A stretch of 5,442 nucleotides of DNA from Candidatus Thorarchaeota archaeon (GTDB taxonomy: Archaea > Asgardarchaeota > Thorarchaeia > Thorarchaeales > Thorarchaeaceae), in assembly GCA_016840965.1 (NCBI GenBank), contig JAEORI010000227.1, positions 1-5,442 of the forward strand. Reading direction: 5' to 3'. The first letter of the stretch is position 1, and each line of letters starts with the position of its first letter. The position numbers and the translations under genes were made by a program. The notes below the pieces were generated by a model. It searched no databases. It was not told where the DNA came from and saw only the letters and a list, made by a program, of their open reading frames with translations. Below, piece after piece: positions 1 through 5,442 of this stretch.

Positions 1-7
1 TGTTAAC

Positions 8-14
8 AAGGTGA
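8..14 (+). promoter_or_regulatory. Ribosome binding site deciding the DUF1858 start
   Basis: AAGGTGA is a good Shine-Dalgarno match placed 5 nt before ATG 20. Because the alternative GTG (11-13) is part of this motif, it supports the ATG as the true start. Confidence 0.7.
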
Positions 15-19
15 ATACA

Positions 20-232
20 ATGGCAGAAGCAGTAACGAAAGACATGAGCATTGGCGAAGTAGTAATGAAATGGCCTGAAACAGCTGGAACATTCCTAGAA
101 CATGGGTTAATGTGCTTTGGTTGTGCTGCCGCTAGATTCGAGACCATTGAGCAGGGAGCTCAAGCTCATGGAATCAATACGGAGCAATTAGTCAAAGCTC
201 TAAACGAAACAATCGAAAAGAAAGAGAAATAG
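20..232 (+). CDS. DUF1858-type redox-disulfide small protein
   Basis: This is a complete 70-residue cytoplasmic protein with no signal peptide or membrane segment. It matches the DUF1858 family, also called the hybrid-cluster-protein-associated redox disulfide domain. The N-terminal stretch TKDMSIGEVVMKWPETA (residues 6-22) is followed by FLEHGLMCFGC with a CxxC pair at C32 and C35, then AARFETIEQGAQAHGI and a helical, Lys/Glu-rich tail. The domain fills nearly the whole protein, as in stand-alone family members. The two cysteines suggest a redox-active disulfide or a metal/cluster contact; the exact role in the family is not well defined. I chose ATG 20 because AAGGTGA lies 5 nt ahead of it. 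An in-frame GTG at 11 would add three residues but sits inside that ribosome binding site. A strong hairpin terminator follows 13 nt after the stop. No hybrid-cluster protein gene is visible in the window. Confidence 0.9.
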   Translation: MAEAVTKDMSIGEVVMKWPETAGTFLEHGLMCFGCAAARFETIEQGAQAHGINTEQLVKALNETIEKKEK

Positions 233-245
233 ATTGTCTGAAATG

Positions 246-285
246 CAAGCCCTCTAGGTAGGGGGCTTGATTATTCCTCTTTTTT
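246..285 (+). terminator. Hairpin plus T-tract terminator after the DUF1858 gene
   Basis: The left arm CAAGCCCTCT (246-255) pairs with AGGGGGCTTG (260-269) to form a 10-bp stem with one G-T pair and a 4-base AGGT loop. A pyrimidine-rich run follows, ending in six T (280-285). The T run lies only on the + strand side, so the hairpin serves the DUF1858 transcript. Read from the panB side, the same hairpin has no T-tract after it. It fills most of the 60-bp gap between the two convergent genes. Confidence 0.75.
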
Positions 286-292
286 CTAGCAT

Positions 293-1150
293 CTATTCAT
301 CTCTAGGTTTTGTACGACCGTAGAGTCGTCCGGTTTCTTCCTCAGCCATCTCAAAGCTGTGTTCTTCATCAGGAAACGTACCTTCTCGAACTTCTTTTGC
401 ATACTCAGAAACAGCATTCTTGATCAGTTCACGAACATTGGCATACTTCTTGACGAATTTTGGTTTGAAGTCTTCAAATAGACCTAGCATGTCCCAAAGG
501 ACAAGAACTTGTCCATCACAATACGGGCCAGCACCAATACCTATCGTTGGAATACTCACGGTCTCAGAAATGAGTTTAGCAGTTTCAGATGGCACCAGCT
601 CTATGACCATTGAAAAAGCACCAGCATCTTCAAGTTTAACGGCTTGTTTAACCAAAGCTTCAGCCATGTCCGCAGTGCGACCCTGAATGCGATAACCACC
701 CAGCTGATAGATTGACTGCGGTGTTAGACCTATATGACCCATGACAGGAATGCCTGCGTCAACAAGGATTTTCACGATGCTAACGACTGAGTCTGAACCG
801 CCTTCAATCTTAACTGCTTCAGCTCCACCCTCTTGAAGCATAAGACCACAATTCTCTAGCGCTTGTTCAGCACTGACCTTATAGGACATGAAGGGCATAT
901 CCCCTACAATAAGACAGTCTGGGCGTGCCCGTGCTACTGCAGCGCTATGATGAATAACATCCTCGAGCGTAACTGGAATAGTACTCTCATAACCTAGTAA
1001 TGCATTCCCGACAGAATCACCGACTAGAATCATGTCAACTCCCACTTCACTCAATATTGCAGCAGTGGGTGCGTCATATGCTGTGAGCATGACAATCTTC
1101 TTGCCTTTATTTTTCATCAGACGAATGCTATGAGTGGTCTTTCGAGCCAA
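293..1150 (-). CDS. panB: 3-methyl-2-oxobutanoate hydroxymethyltransferase (ketopantoate hydroxymethyltransferase)
   Basis: PanB (EC 2.1.2.11) transfers a hydroxymethyl group from 5,10-methylenetetrahydrofolate (or an archaeal pterin analogue) to 2-oxoisovalerate, giving ketopantoate. This is the first committed step towards pantothenate and coenzyme A, and it takes place in the cytoplasm. The 285-residue product is a single TIM-barrel domain close to the usual family length. Visible family signatures are MLTAYDAPTA (21-30), VGDS with D45, VGDMPFMSY with D84, VKIEGG with K114 and E116, HIGLTPQS (139-146), VIELVP with E184, and IGIGAG..CDGQVLV (203-217). By comparison with characterised PanB, D45, D84 and E116 should bind the metal and E184 should be the catalytic base. 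The C-terminal ~25 residues are acidic and probably disordered. The start is TTG, the only usable start codon after an in-frame stop, with AGGTGGAGA 7 nt ahead. The gene has its own upstream gap and is probably transcribed alone. The other genes of the pathway are not in the window. Confidence 0.96.
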   Translation of the reverse strand: MARKTTHSIRLMKNKGKKIVMLTAYDAPTAAILSEVGVDMILVGDSVGNALLGYESTIPVTLEDVIHHSAAVARARPDCLIVGDMPFMSYKVSAEQALENCGLMLQEGGAEAVKIEGGSDSVVSIVKILVDAGIPVMGHIGLTPQSIYQLGGYRIQGRTADMAEALVKQAVKLEDAGAFSMVIELVPSETAKLISETVSIPTIGIGAGPYCDGQVLVLWDMLGLFEDFKPKFVKKYANVRELIKNAVSEYAKEVREGTFPDEEHSFEMAEEETGRLYGRTKPRDE

Positions 1151-1157
1151 ATTGATA

Positions 1158-1166
1158 TCTCCACCT
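1158..1166 (-). promoter_or_regulatory. Ribosome binding site deciding the panB TTG start
   Basis: On the - strand AGGTGGAGA ends 7 nt before TTG 1150. Reading upstream in frame, no ATG or GTG occurs before a TGA stop, so this strong site supports TTG initiation. The only other option is the internal Met12, which would cut off conserved N-terminal sequence. Confidence 0.7.
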
Positions 1167-1207
1167 GAATAGTGTAAAATCCATCATTTATAGAGTTCCA
1201 TTTCAAA

Positions 1208-1215
1208 ATATATAA
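1208..1215 (-). promoter_or_regulatory. Candidate TATA box of panB
   Basis: On the - strand the sequence TTATATAT lies about 58 nt upstream of the panB start, inside a very AT-rich part of the gap 1151-1259. If it is an archaeal TATA box, transcription would start near 1186 and give a leader of about 35 nt that includes the ribosome binding site. The adjacent TGTATATACA (1216-1225) could serve instead or could overlap the BRE. A second box, TATAAA at 1187-1192, is too close, because it would place the start inside the ribosome binding site. The assignment depends on the organism being archaeal. Confidence 0.4.
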
Positions 1216-1259
1216 TGTATATACAATTTGGATATTTCCAGATTTTAGGTTGATTCAGA

Positions 1260-4169
1260 CTATAGGTCAATATCACGCTTCCTGAAACGCCACTTATACA
1301 GCTCGACTCCAATGATTGCTGGAAGAGCTCCAAGGATCACAATTAGCCAGTCATAGCTAGTTAATGGTGCAAAATAGAAATTGAGACTGTAGACAGACAG
1401 AATCTCTTGAGTCAATGGCACATACATGAGGAGAAAGTGTGCAATATAGATTAGACCCAACAAGATCACAAAAATCCACGTTCCTGGTTCTCGAATGCTT
1501 TTATGCAATGGCATATTGATTCGACGGATACTGAGGACAATGGTACTTTCAACTAGAAGTATTACTGATAGAAGCATCACATTCGCCTTGTATGGAGCGT
1601 CAATTGTACCATAGAAACCCAAGTTGTTCTCAGCATAGACATCAACAATACCGCCCCAGCCAGTCAATGTGAGCATAAAGACTGATGCAGCTCCAATAGT
1701 CATCAGAATTACGTTTAGTGCCATGAACTTTCCAAGGTTGCGTGTGATGAGTGCTTGGCTGTCACGAGGTTTGTCTTCCATGGCATGCGGCGATGTCCTA
1801 TCGAAGACAAGTGCCAAACCTGGGAATGAATGGGTCGTAACGACGAGATAGATGCTCTGCCAAGTTTCCAAGAATCTAAGGTCAGGAAGAAAGAATAGGG
1901 CTCCAAAGAAGATAATGCTTTCAAAGAGATTGATGGCTACATAGAAGTAGATCATCATACGTATCTTGTTGAAAAGACCTCTTCCTTGATGCACACCAGA
2001 TACAATGGAAGCAAAACTATCATCGGTTATAACTAGGTCTGCAGCCTCCTTAGCCACATCTGTTCCAGTGATACCCATAGCAATACCAGCATCACTCATG
2101 GCAAGCGCTAAGGCATCATTGACTCCATCCCCAGTCATAGCAACGACTCGTTGTTGATCTTGGTATCGTTCTACGATGATTTGTTTGTGGTCAGGGTCAA
2201 CTCTGGCAAAGACGTTCGTTCGAGCAAAATCTTCATCAGAAACATCAGCTATATCACTGCCTTCGACAACAATTGAATTTGCCTTAAAGATGCCTAGATC
2301 TTCAGCAATTGTCTTAGCAGTTGCAGCGGCATCACCAGTAATCATAATCACATTAATTCCAGCACTATGACAGGCAGAAACTGCTTCCTTCACACCATCT
2401 CTGGGAGGATCAACGATACAAGCGAATCCAAGATAGATTAGATTATTCTCAACTTCGTCTCGGGCATCCGTACCTGTTGGGACTTTGTCGAGTTGTCGAT
2501 ACGCGAGCGAGATAACGCGGTATCCTTTAGATCCAAAGTCGGTGGTGAATGTCCGGACTTTGTTCACAATATCAGGAGTAATTTTCGTGGGTGAATCTTT
2601 TCCATCCACCAATGTGCATTTGGGTAAGAGGACTTCTGTTGCGCCTTTGGTGAAAGCTACAAACTTTTTGCCATCCTTACAAATTTTGGTCATTCGTTTG
2701 AGCTCAGATTCAAATGGAAACTCATGAACAATCTCGTACTTCTTTGAGATTACTTGTTCATCAAGTCCACTCTTACGAAATAGTGTAAGCAAAGCCGCGT
2801 CTGTAGGGTCGCCTAATGGCTTCCAAATTTCACCTTGATCAGGAATTATTTCTCTAACTATTTCAGAGTCATTATTAATGCCGCCACAGACAACAAGACG
2901 GAAAAGACCTTTCCATTTGAATACATCTTGAACCTCTTGTTCCCGTACCTCGAGAGTAATAATATCATCAGCTCCCTCAAGAAGGTAAATACCACCAGTA
3001 GGGTCGTATCCATCCCCTTTGACAGAGTATAGATTGTGCGTGTCCCAACAATATTTGACTGTCATCTGGTTGCGAGTCATTGTTCCTGTCTTATCACTAC
3101 AGATGACACTAACTCTACCAAGGCTTTCTACTGCGGACAGGTCTCTAATGATAACACCCTTCTTTGCCATGGCAAGAACGCCAGTCAATAGAACAATTGT
3201 TGTTAGTAGAGGTATATTGATTGGCATAATGGTCATCGCGCGAGTGATTGCTTCCTGCATTTGTCCCAACACATATTCGTACCCGAGGTTAATTGGTCGT
3301 CCATTAAGCCAATCAAAGACAAAGACTTGCCATAGCACAGATACACTCATGAGAATAATAGCAGCAATTCCGAGATATTTCGCAAGGAGATTGACTTTTC
3401 GTCTTAGAGGGATATCGCCGGTATTTAACGCTTCAAGCGTCCCTTGAATCTTTCCGATTTCAGTACGGCCTCCAGTGGCAGTTGTTACAACGGTAGCCAT
3501 TCCAGTTGCAATATATGTGCCAAAGAAGACCATGTTTCTCATATCAGTGAGTGGAACGTCTTGTGCGACAATGGCTTGTTCATCCTTTGTTACTGGCACA
3601 CTCTCACCTGTGAGAGAGGCTTCATTTGTAGTGAGATTAATTGAAGTGATTAGTCGAGCGTCAGCTGGAATTCGATCACCTTGATCTAATTTAATGATGT
3701 CACCAGGAACTATTTCAAACGGAGGAACACTCTTTTCAGAACCTTGACGGATAACGCGAGCTTCTCCGGCGGAGAGTTTCTCCAGCGCTTCCAGCTTTTT
3801 CTGTGCTCTATACTGTTGAAAAATGGCTACGAGAGCATTAATGGAAACAATCCCAAGCCACACTAACGCTTGCCCCAGCTCATTCTCACCCGGAGGGAGC
3901 AATTGTGCAATTATGATGAGTCCTACTGAGCTGAGAATGTAAATTGTGATTAGCCAGTTCATAATTGGGGCAATATACACTTGCCAGAATGGACCACGAA
4001 TCTTAGGTATGGCGTTTTGTCCAAATTCTTGAATCCTTAATCTTACTTCCTCGTCTGGCAATCCGTTTTCAGGATCAGCCCGTAGAGTTTCGAAGACTTC
4101 CTCAAGAGGCATTGCATGATAAGCATGAGTAGAATTGTTCTCAGATGTGATGGCGTCTTCATTCGACAA
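1260..4169 (-). CDS. P-type ATPase, P2-like cation transporter with atypical ion site
   Basis: This 969-residue membrane pump should use ATP to move a cation, but the substrate cannot be named. Domains in order: Cation_ATPase_N (about 15-60, HAMPLEEVFETL), TM1-TM2 (about 64-120), actuator domain with TGES (187-190), TM3-TM4 (about 262-334), phosphorylation site DKTGT with D359, nucleotide-binding domain with KGA (508-510), then DPPRDG (587-592), TGD (611-613), TGDGVND (679-685), and TM5-TM10 (about 735-957). All catalytic motifs are intact, and length and topology fit the ten-TM P2 class. Against SERCA, TM5 keeps N747 and E750 (N768/E771) and TM8 keeps E874 (E908). In TM4, however, PEGLP is replaced by P316-I-N-I-P, and in TM6 the Asn and Asp ligands become V776 and H780. 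It is therefore not a standard Ca2+ pump. The start is TTG with GAGAGGT 7 nt ahead. The first ATG (Met20) would remove part of the N-terminal domain. An in-frame TGA lies 12 nt upstream. Confidence 0.93.
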   Translation of the reverse strand: MSNEDAITSENNSTHAYHAMPLEEVFETLRADPENGLPDEEVRLRIQEFGQNAIPKIRGPFWQVYIAPIMNWLITIYILSSVGLIIIAQLLPPGENELGQALVWLGIVSINALVAIFQQYRAQKKLEALEKLSAGEARVIRQGSEKSVPPFEIVPGDIIKLDQGDRIPADARLITSINLTTNEASLTGESVPVTKDEQAIVAQDVPLTDMRNMVFFGTYIATGMATVVTTATGGRTEIGKIQGTLEALNTGDIPLRRKVNLLAKYLGIAAIILMSVSVLWQVFVFDWLNGRPINLGYEYVLGQMQEAITRAMTIMPINIPLLTTIVLLTGVLAMAKKGVIIRDLSAVESLGRVSVICSDKTGTMTRNQMTVKYCWDTHNLYSVKGDGYDPTGGIYLLEGADDIITLEVREQEVQDVFKWKGLFRLVVCGGINNDSEIVREIIPDQGEIWKPLGDPTDAALLTLFRKSGLDEQVISKKYEIVHEFPFESELKRMTKICKDGKKFVAFTKGATEVLLPKCTLVDGKDSPTKITPDIVNKVRTFTTDFGSKGYRVISLAYRQLDKVPTGTDARDEVENNLIYLGFACIVDPPRDGVKEAVSACHSAGINVIMITGDAAATAKTIAEDLGIFKANSIVVEGSDIADVSDEDFARTNVFARVDPDHKQIIVERYQDQQRVVAMTGDGVNDALALAMSDAGIAMGITGTDVAKEAADLVITDDSFASIVSGVHQGRGLFNKIRMMIYFYVAINLFESIIFFGALFFLPDLRFLETWQSIYLVVTTHSFPGLALVFDRTSPHAMEDKPRDSQALITRNLGKFMALNVILMTIGAASVFMLTLTGWGGIVDVYAENNLGFYGTIDAPYKANVMLLSVILLVESTIVLSIRRINMPLHKSIREPGTWIFVILLGLIYIAHFLLMYVPLTQEILSVYSLNFYFAPLTSYDWLIVILGALPAIIGVELYKWRFRKRDIDL

Positions 4170-4176
4170 AGCTGCG

Positions 4177-4183
4177 ACCTCTC
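4177..4183 (-). promoter_or_regulatory. Ribosome binding site deciding the ATPase TTG start
   Basis: On the - strand GAGAGGT ends 7 nt before TTG 4169. It overlaps the TGA (4182-4184) that ends a short upstream ORF, an arrangement common between translationally coupled genes. It supports the TTG over the downstream Met20. Confidence 0.6.
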
Positions 4184-4310
4184 AAGGGTATAGATGCTGT
4201 ACTTCTTTCATAGATAAATCAAACTCGAATGTTCCTACCTTAAGTCGGATGTCTTCATTTTTCTTTCTGCACCTTTTGAAGCTTTCCGGTTCAGTATTCG
4301 ATAGGTTCAT
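4182..4310 (-). CDS. Possible small protein or leader ORF ahead of the ATPase
   Basis: This 42-codon ORF begins at ATG 4310 and ends at TGA 4182-4184. The product starts MNLSNTEPESFKRCRKK, which is basic, and continues with IRLKVGTFEFDLSMKEV, an alternating beta-like pattern leading into a short helix. I do not recognise the family. In favour: the ORF fills most of the gap, its codon choice resembles the neighbours, and its stop overlaps the ATPase ribosome binding site, as in a coupled operon. Against: there is only a weak purine stretch (AAAGAG) just before its ATG, no obvious promoter upstream, and the length is within what chance allows. It is in the same frame as the ATPase, separated by TGA and four codons, so it could also be a remnant of a longer ATPase N-terminus. 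The codons themselves read cleanly. Confidence 0.35.
   Translation of the reverse strand: MNLSNTEPESFKRCRKKNEDIRLKVGTFEFDLSMKEVQHLYP
4211..4218 (-). promoter_or_regulatory. Candidate TATA box of the ATPase gene
   Basis: On the - strand TTTATCTA is centred about 45 nt upstream of the ATPase TTG. Used as an archaeal TATA box it would start transcription near 4188, leaving an ~18-nt leader that just contains the GAGAGGT site. It lies inside the possible 42-codon ORF, so if that ORF is a real co-transcribed gene this box is probably not the main promoter. Confidence 0.3.
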
Positions 4311-4352
4311 GTGCTCTTTAAGCTAGGGTTCACAAGCCGCACGAAAATCAAT

Positions 4353-5442
4353 ATGAGTCTGGTAGAAATGATTGATGATTACTATTGGCAGGGACCACCT
4401 AAGAAAGAGAAATCTAGTGGAACAAGAATAATCGCAGTTATCATTATTCTAATGCTCGTCATATCAACAGGATTGGTGTTTATTATCCGATTAGGTCCGT
4501 TTAGCAATGGTCCAAATGCTAAAGTCAGAGTCGCTGTCCTGGACTCGGGTATTGACATTGGTTTAACGCTCCAAGGGCGTGTGGCCGAAGGGAAAAGTTT
4601 CGTTGAGCTTCAATACGGATATGATTTTGTAGATACAACAATCACTGACTCAAGACCTGAGAACATACCACACGGAACACTTGTTGCTACACTTGTTGCT
4701 GAAACACCAAACGCAGAGATTGTAAATGGGAAGGTGATAGGCTCAGACGGAACAGCTACACCTCTTGGTCTTGCCGCTGCAATCTATTGGGCGGTTGAAC
4801 AAAACTGCAGCGTGATCAATTTGAGTCTCGGTTCTAGCCCAGCCCTAGGAGACCCCCTCGAGCATGCGATTGAATGGGCTTTCTCGCATGGCGTTGTTGT
4901 AGTTTCTTCAACAGGTAATGAGGGGGACAGTGGTTTAGCTGGGACTAGTATATCATCACCTAGCATTTTTGAAAAATGTATTGCAGTTGCGGCCCTATAT
5001 GAAAATGATGTGCCTGCAGAATTCTCATCAACTGGTCCAACATTCGATAGATACATGAAGCCTGACATCAGCGCCTATGGATGGGTTTCATCCTCATCAT
5101 CACGATATTACGGTACAAGCTTTGCATCACCTCGTGTTGCTGGGGCAGCTGCACGTCTCATAGGATATTCCATTGATAATAACATCACGTATAGCCCTGG
5201 GTCGATAATGACAGCCCTGATGAAAGGAGCTGATCCGATGACGGAGTATCCAAACTATGTTGTAGGAACTGGAAAAGTAAATGTTCAAAATTCTCAAGCA
5301 CTTATTGCTGCCGCATCGCAAGAGGGTGAACTACCAGTCTTGAGTCTAGCTTTTCCAGCTACGTTACCAATTGATTATGAGAAGCTATTTTTCGATGATA
5401 CGTACGAGTTTAATGTCAGATTATTGACCTCTGGTAGTACAA
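4353..5442 (+). CDS. Membrane-anchored S8 (subtilisin-like) serine protease, 3' end off window
   Basis: 363 codons are present and the frame is open to the right edge, so the gene is partial only at its C-terminus. A short tail rich in Lys/Arg just before the membrane (MIDDYYWQGPPKKEK) precedes one hydrophobic segment at about 26-45. By the positive-inside rule this is a signal anchor, leaving the protease outside the cell. The S8 catalytic domain runs from about 57 to 320: VAVLDSGID with D64, PHGT with H107, INLSLG (155-160), oxyanion-hole N189 in STGNEG, and GTSFASP with nucleophile S256. All triad residues are present. No I9-type propeptide fits in the ~56 residues before the domain. From about 328 a beta-rich segment (LPIDYEKLFFDD) begins, probably an accessory domain continuing past the edge. 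The ATG at 4353 has no clear ribosome binding site, so a leaderless message is possible. An in-frame GTG at 4311 would add 14 residues, and Met6 is a third option. The gene is divergent from the ATPase. Confidence 0.92.
   Translation, partial: MSLVEMIDDYYWQGPPKKEKSSGTRIIAVIIILMLVISTGLVFIIRLGPFSNGPNAKVRVAVLDSGIDIGLTLQGRVAEGKSFVELQYGYDFVDTTITDSRPENIPHGTLVATLVAETPNAEIVNGKVIGSDGTATPLGLAAAIYWAVEQNCSVINLSLGSSPALGDPLEHAIEWAFSHGVVVVSSTGNEGDSGLAGTSISSPSIFEKCIAVAALYENDVPAEFSSTGPTFDRYMKPDISAYGWVSSSSSRYYGTSFASPRVAGAAARLIGYSIDNNITYSPGSIMTALMKGADPMTEYPNYVVGTGKVNVQNSQALIAAASQEGELPVLSLAFPATLPIDYEKLFFDDTYEFNVRLLTSGST

Larger units (their letters stand above)
4170..4352. other. Divergent intergenic region between ATPase and protease
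   Basis: This 183-bp gap must carry the protease promoter and probably that of the ATPase. On the - strand it holds the possible 42-codon ORF and a TATA-like box. On the + strand the only TATA-like candidate for the protease is CTTTAAG (4316-4322), about 31 nt before ATG 4353. That spacing would suit a nearly leaderless transcript, but the match is weak. I see no hairpin, direct repeat or RNA gene here. Confidence 0.5.

Noticed and set aside
420..686. 88-codon + strand open frame opposite panB
   Set aside because: It is antisense to conserved PanB sequence with no domain-like features, so it is a shadow frame.
3019..3447. 142-codon + strand open frame opposite the ATPase gene
   Set aside because: It lies wholly antisense to the TM4/phosphorylation-site coding region, shows no recognisable domain, and is explained by the codon pattern of the real gene.
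4182..4184. TGA as a selenocysteine codon joining the short ORF to the ATPase
   Set aside because: P-type ATPases have no known selenocysteine at this place, the ATPase has its own good ribosome binding site and start, and I could not identify a SECIS-like element. It is kept only as an unlikely option.
4135..4326. 63-codon + strand open frame in the ATPase-protease gap
   Set aside because: It overlaps the ATPase start on the opposite strand, and its product (Ser/Phe-rich, low complexity) resembles no protein I know. It gives way to the promoter region and the possible - strand ORF.
4784..5068. 94-codon - strand open frame
   Set aside because: It is antisense to the S8 catalytic domain, whose triad motifs are clear on the + strand.
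1..5442. CRISPR array, tRNA/rRNA gene, insertion sequence or prophage content
   Set aside because: No spaced direct repeats, no tRNA-like or rRNA-like segments, no transposase motifs and no terminal inverted repeats were seen. The window is almost fully covered by ordinary chromosomal genes.

Overview
This 5.4 kb window looks like a stretch of archaeal chromosome of moderate GC, by eye in the low forties percent. The archaeal reading is an inference. It rests on Shine-Dalgarno sites of the GGTG/GAGG type ahead of TTG starts, AT-rich TATA-like boxes a plausible distance upstream of those starts, and a signal-anchored subtilase. An Asgard (Thorarchaeota-like) source is my best guess, but the sequence does not prove it and a bacterial origin is not excluded.

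Layout, left to right. A 70-residue DUF1858-type redox-disulfide protein lies on the + strand (20-232) and is followed by a clear hairpin plus T-tract terminator (246-285). Converging on it from the - strand is panB, ketopantoate hydroxymethyltransferase of the pantothenate/coenzyme A pathway (293-1150, TTG start). A 109-bp AT-rich gap (1151-1259) holds a likely panB promoter. Upstream of that gap, also on the - strand, is a 969-residue P-type ATPase (1260-4169, TTG start). It has all the catalytic motifs of the P2 cation-pump class but a strongly altered ion-binding site. A 183-bp gap (4170-4352) separates it from a divergent + strand gene for a membrane-anchored S8 (subtilisin-like) protease, which runs off the right edge (4353-5442). 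Within this gap, on the ATPase strand, is a 42-codon ORF (4182-4310). It ends in TGA just before the ATPase start, in the same reading frame, and may be a small gene or a leader.

The genes do not form an obvious pathway. PanB and the DUF1858 protein are cytoplasmic, and the ATPase and protease are membrane proteins. panB and the ATPase share a strand but probably have separate promoters. No RNA genes, CRISPR arrays, insertion sequences or phage genes were seen. The most interesting point is the ATPase cation site: the TM4 PEGLP motif is replaced by PINIP and the TM6 Asn and Asp ligands by Val and His, while the TM5 Asn/Glu and TM8 Glu positions are kept.
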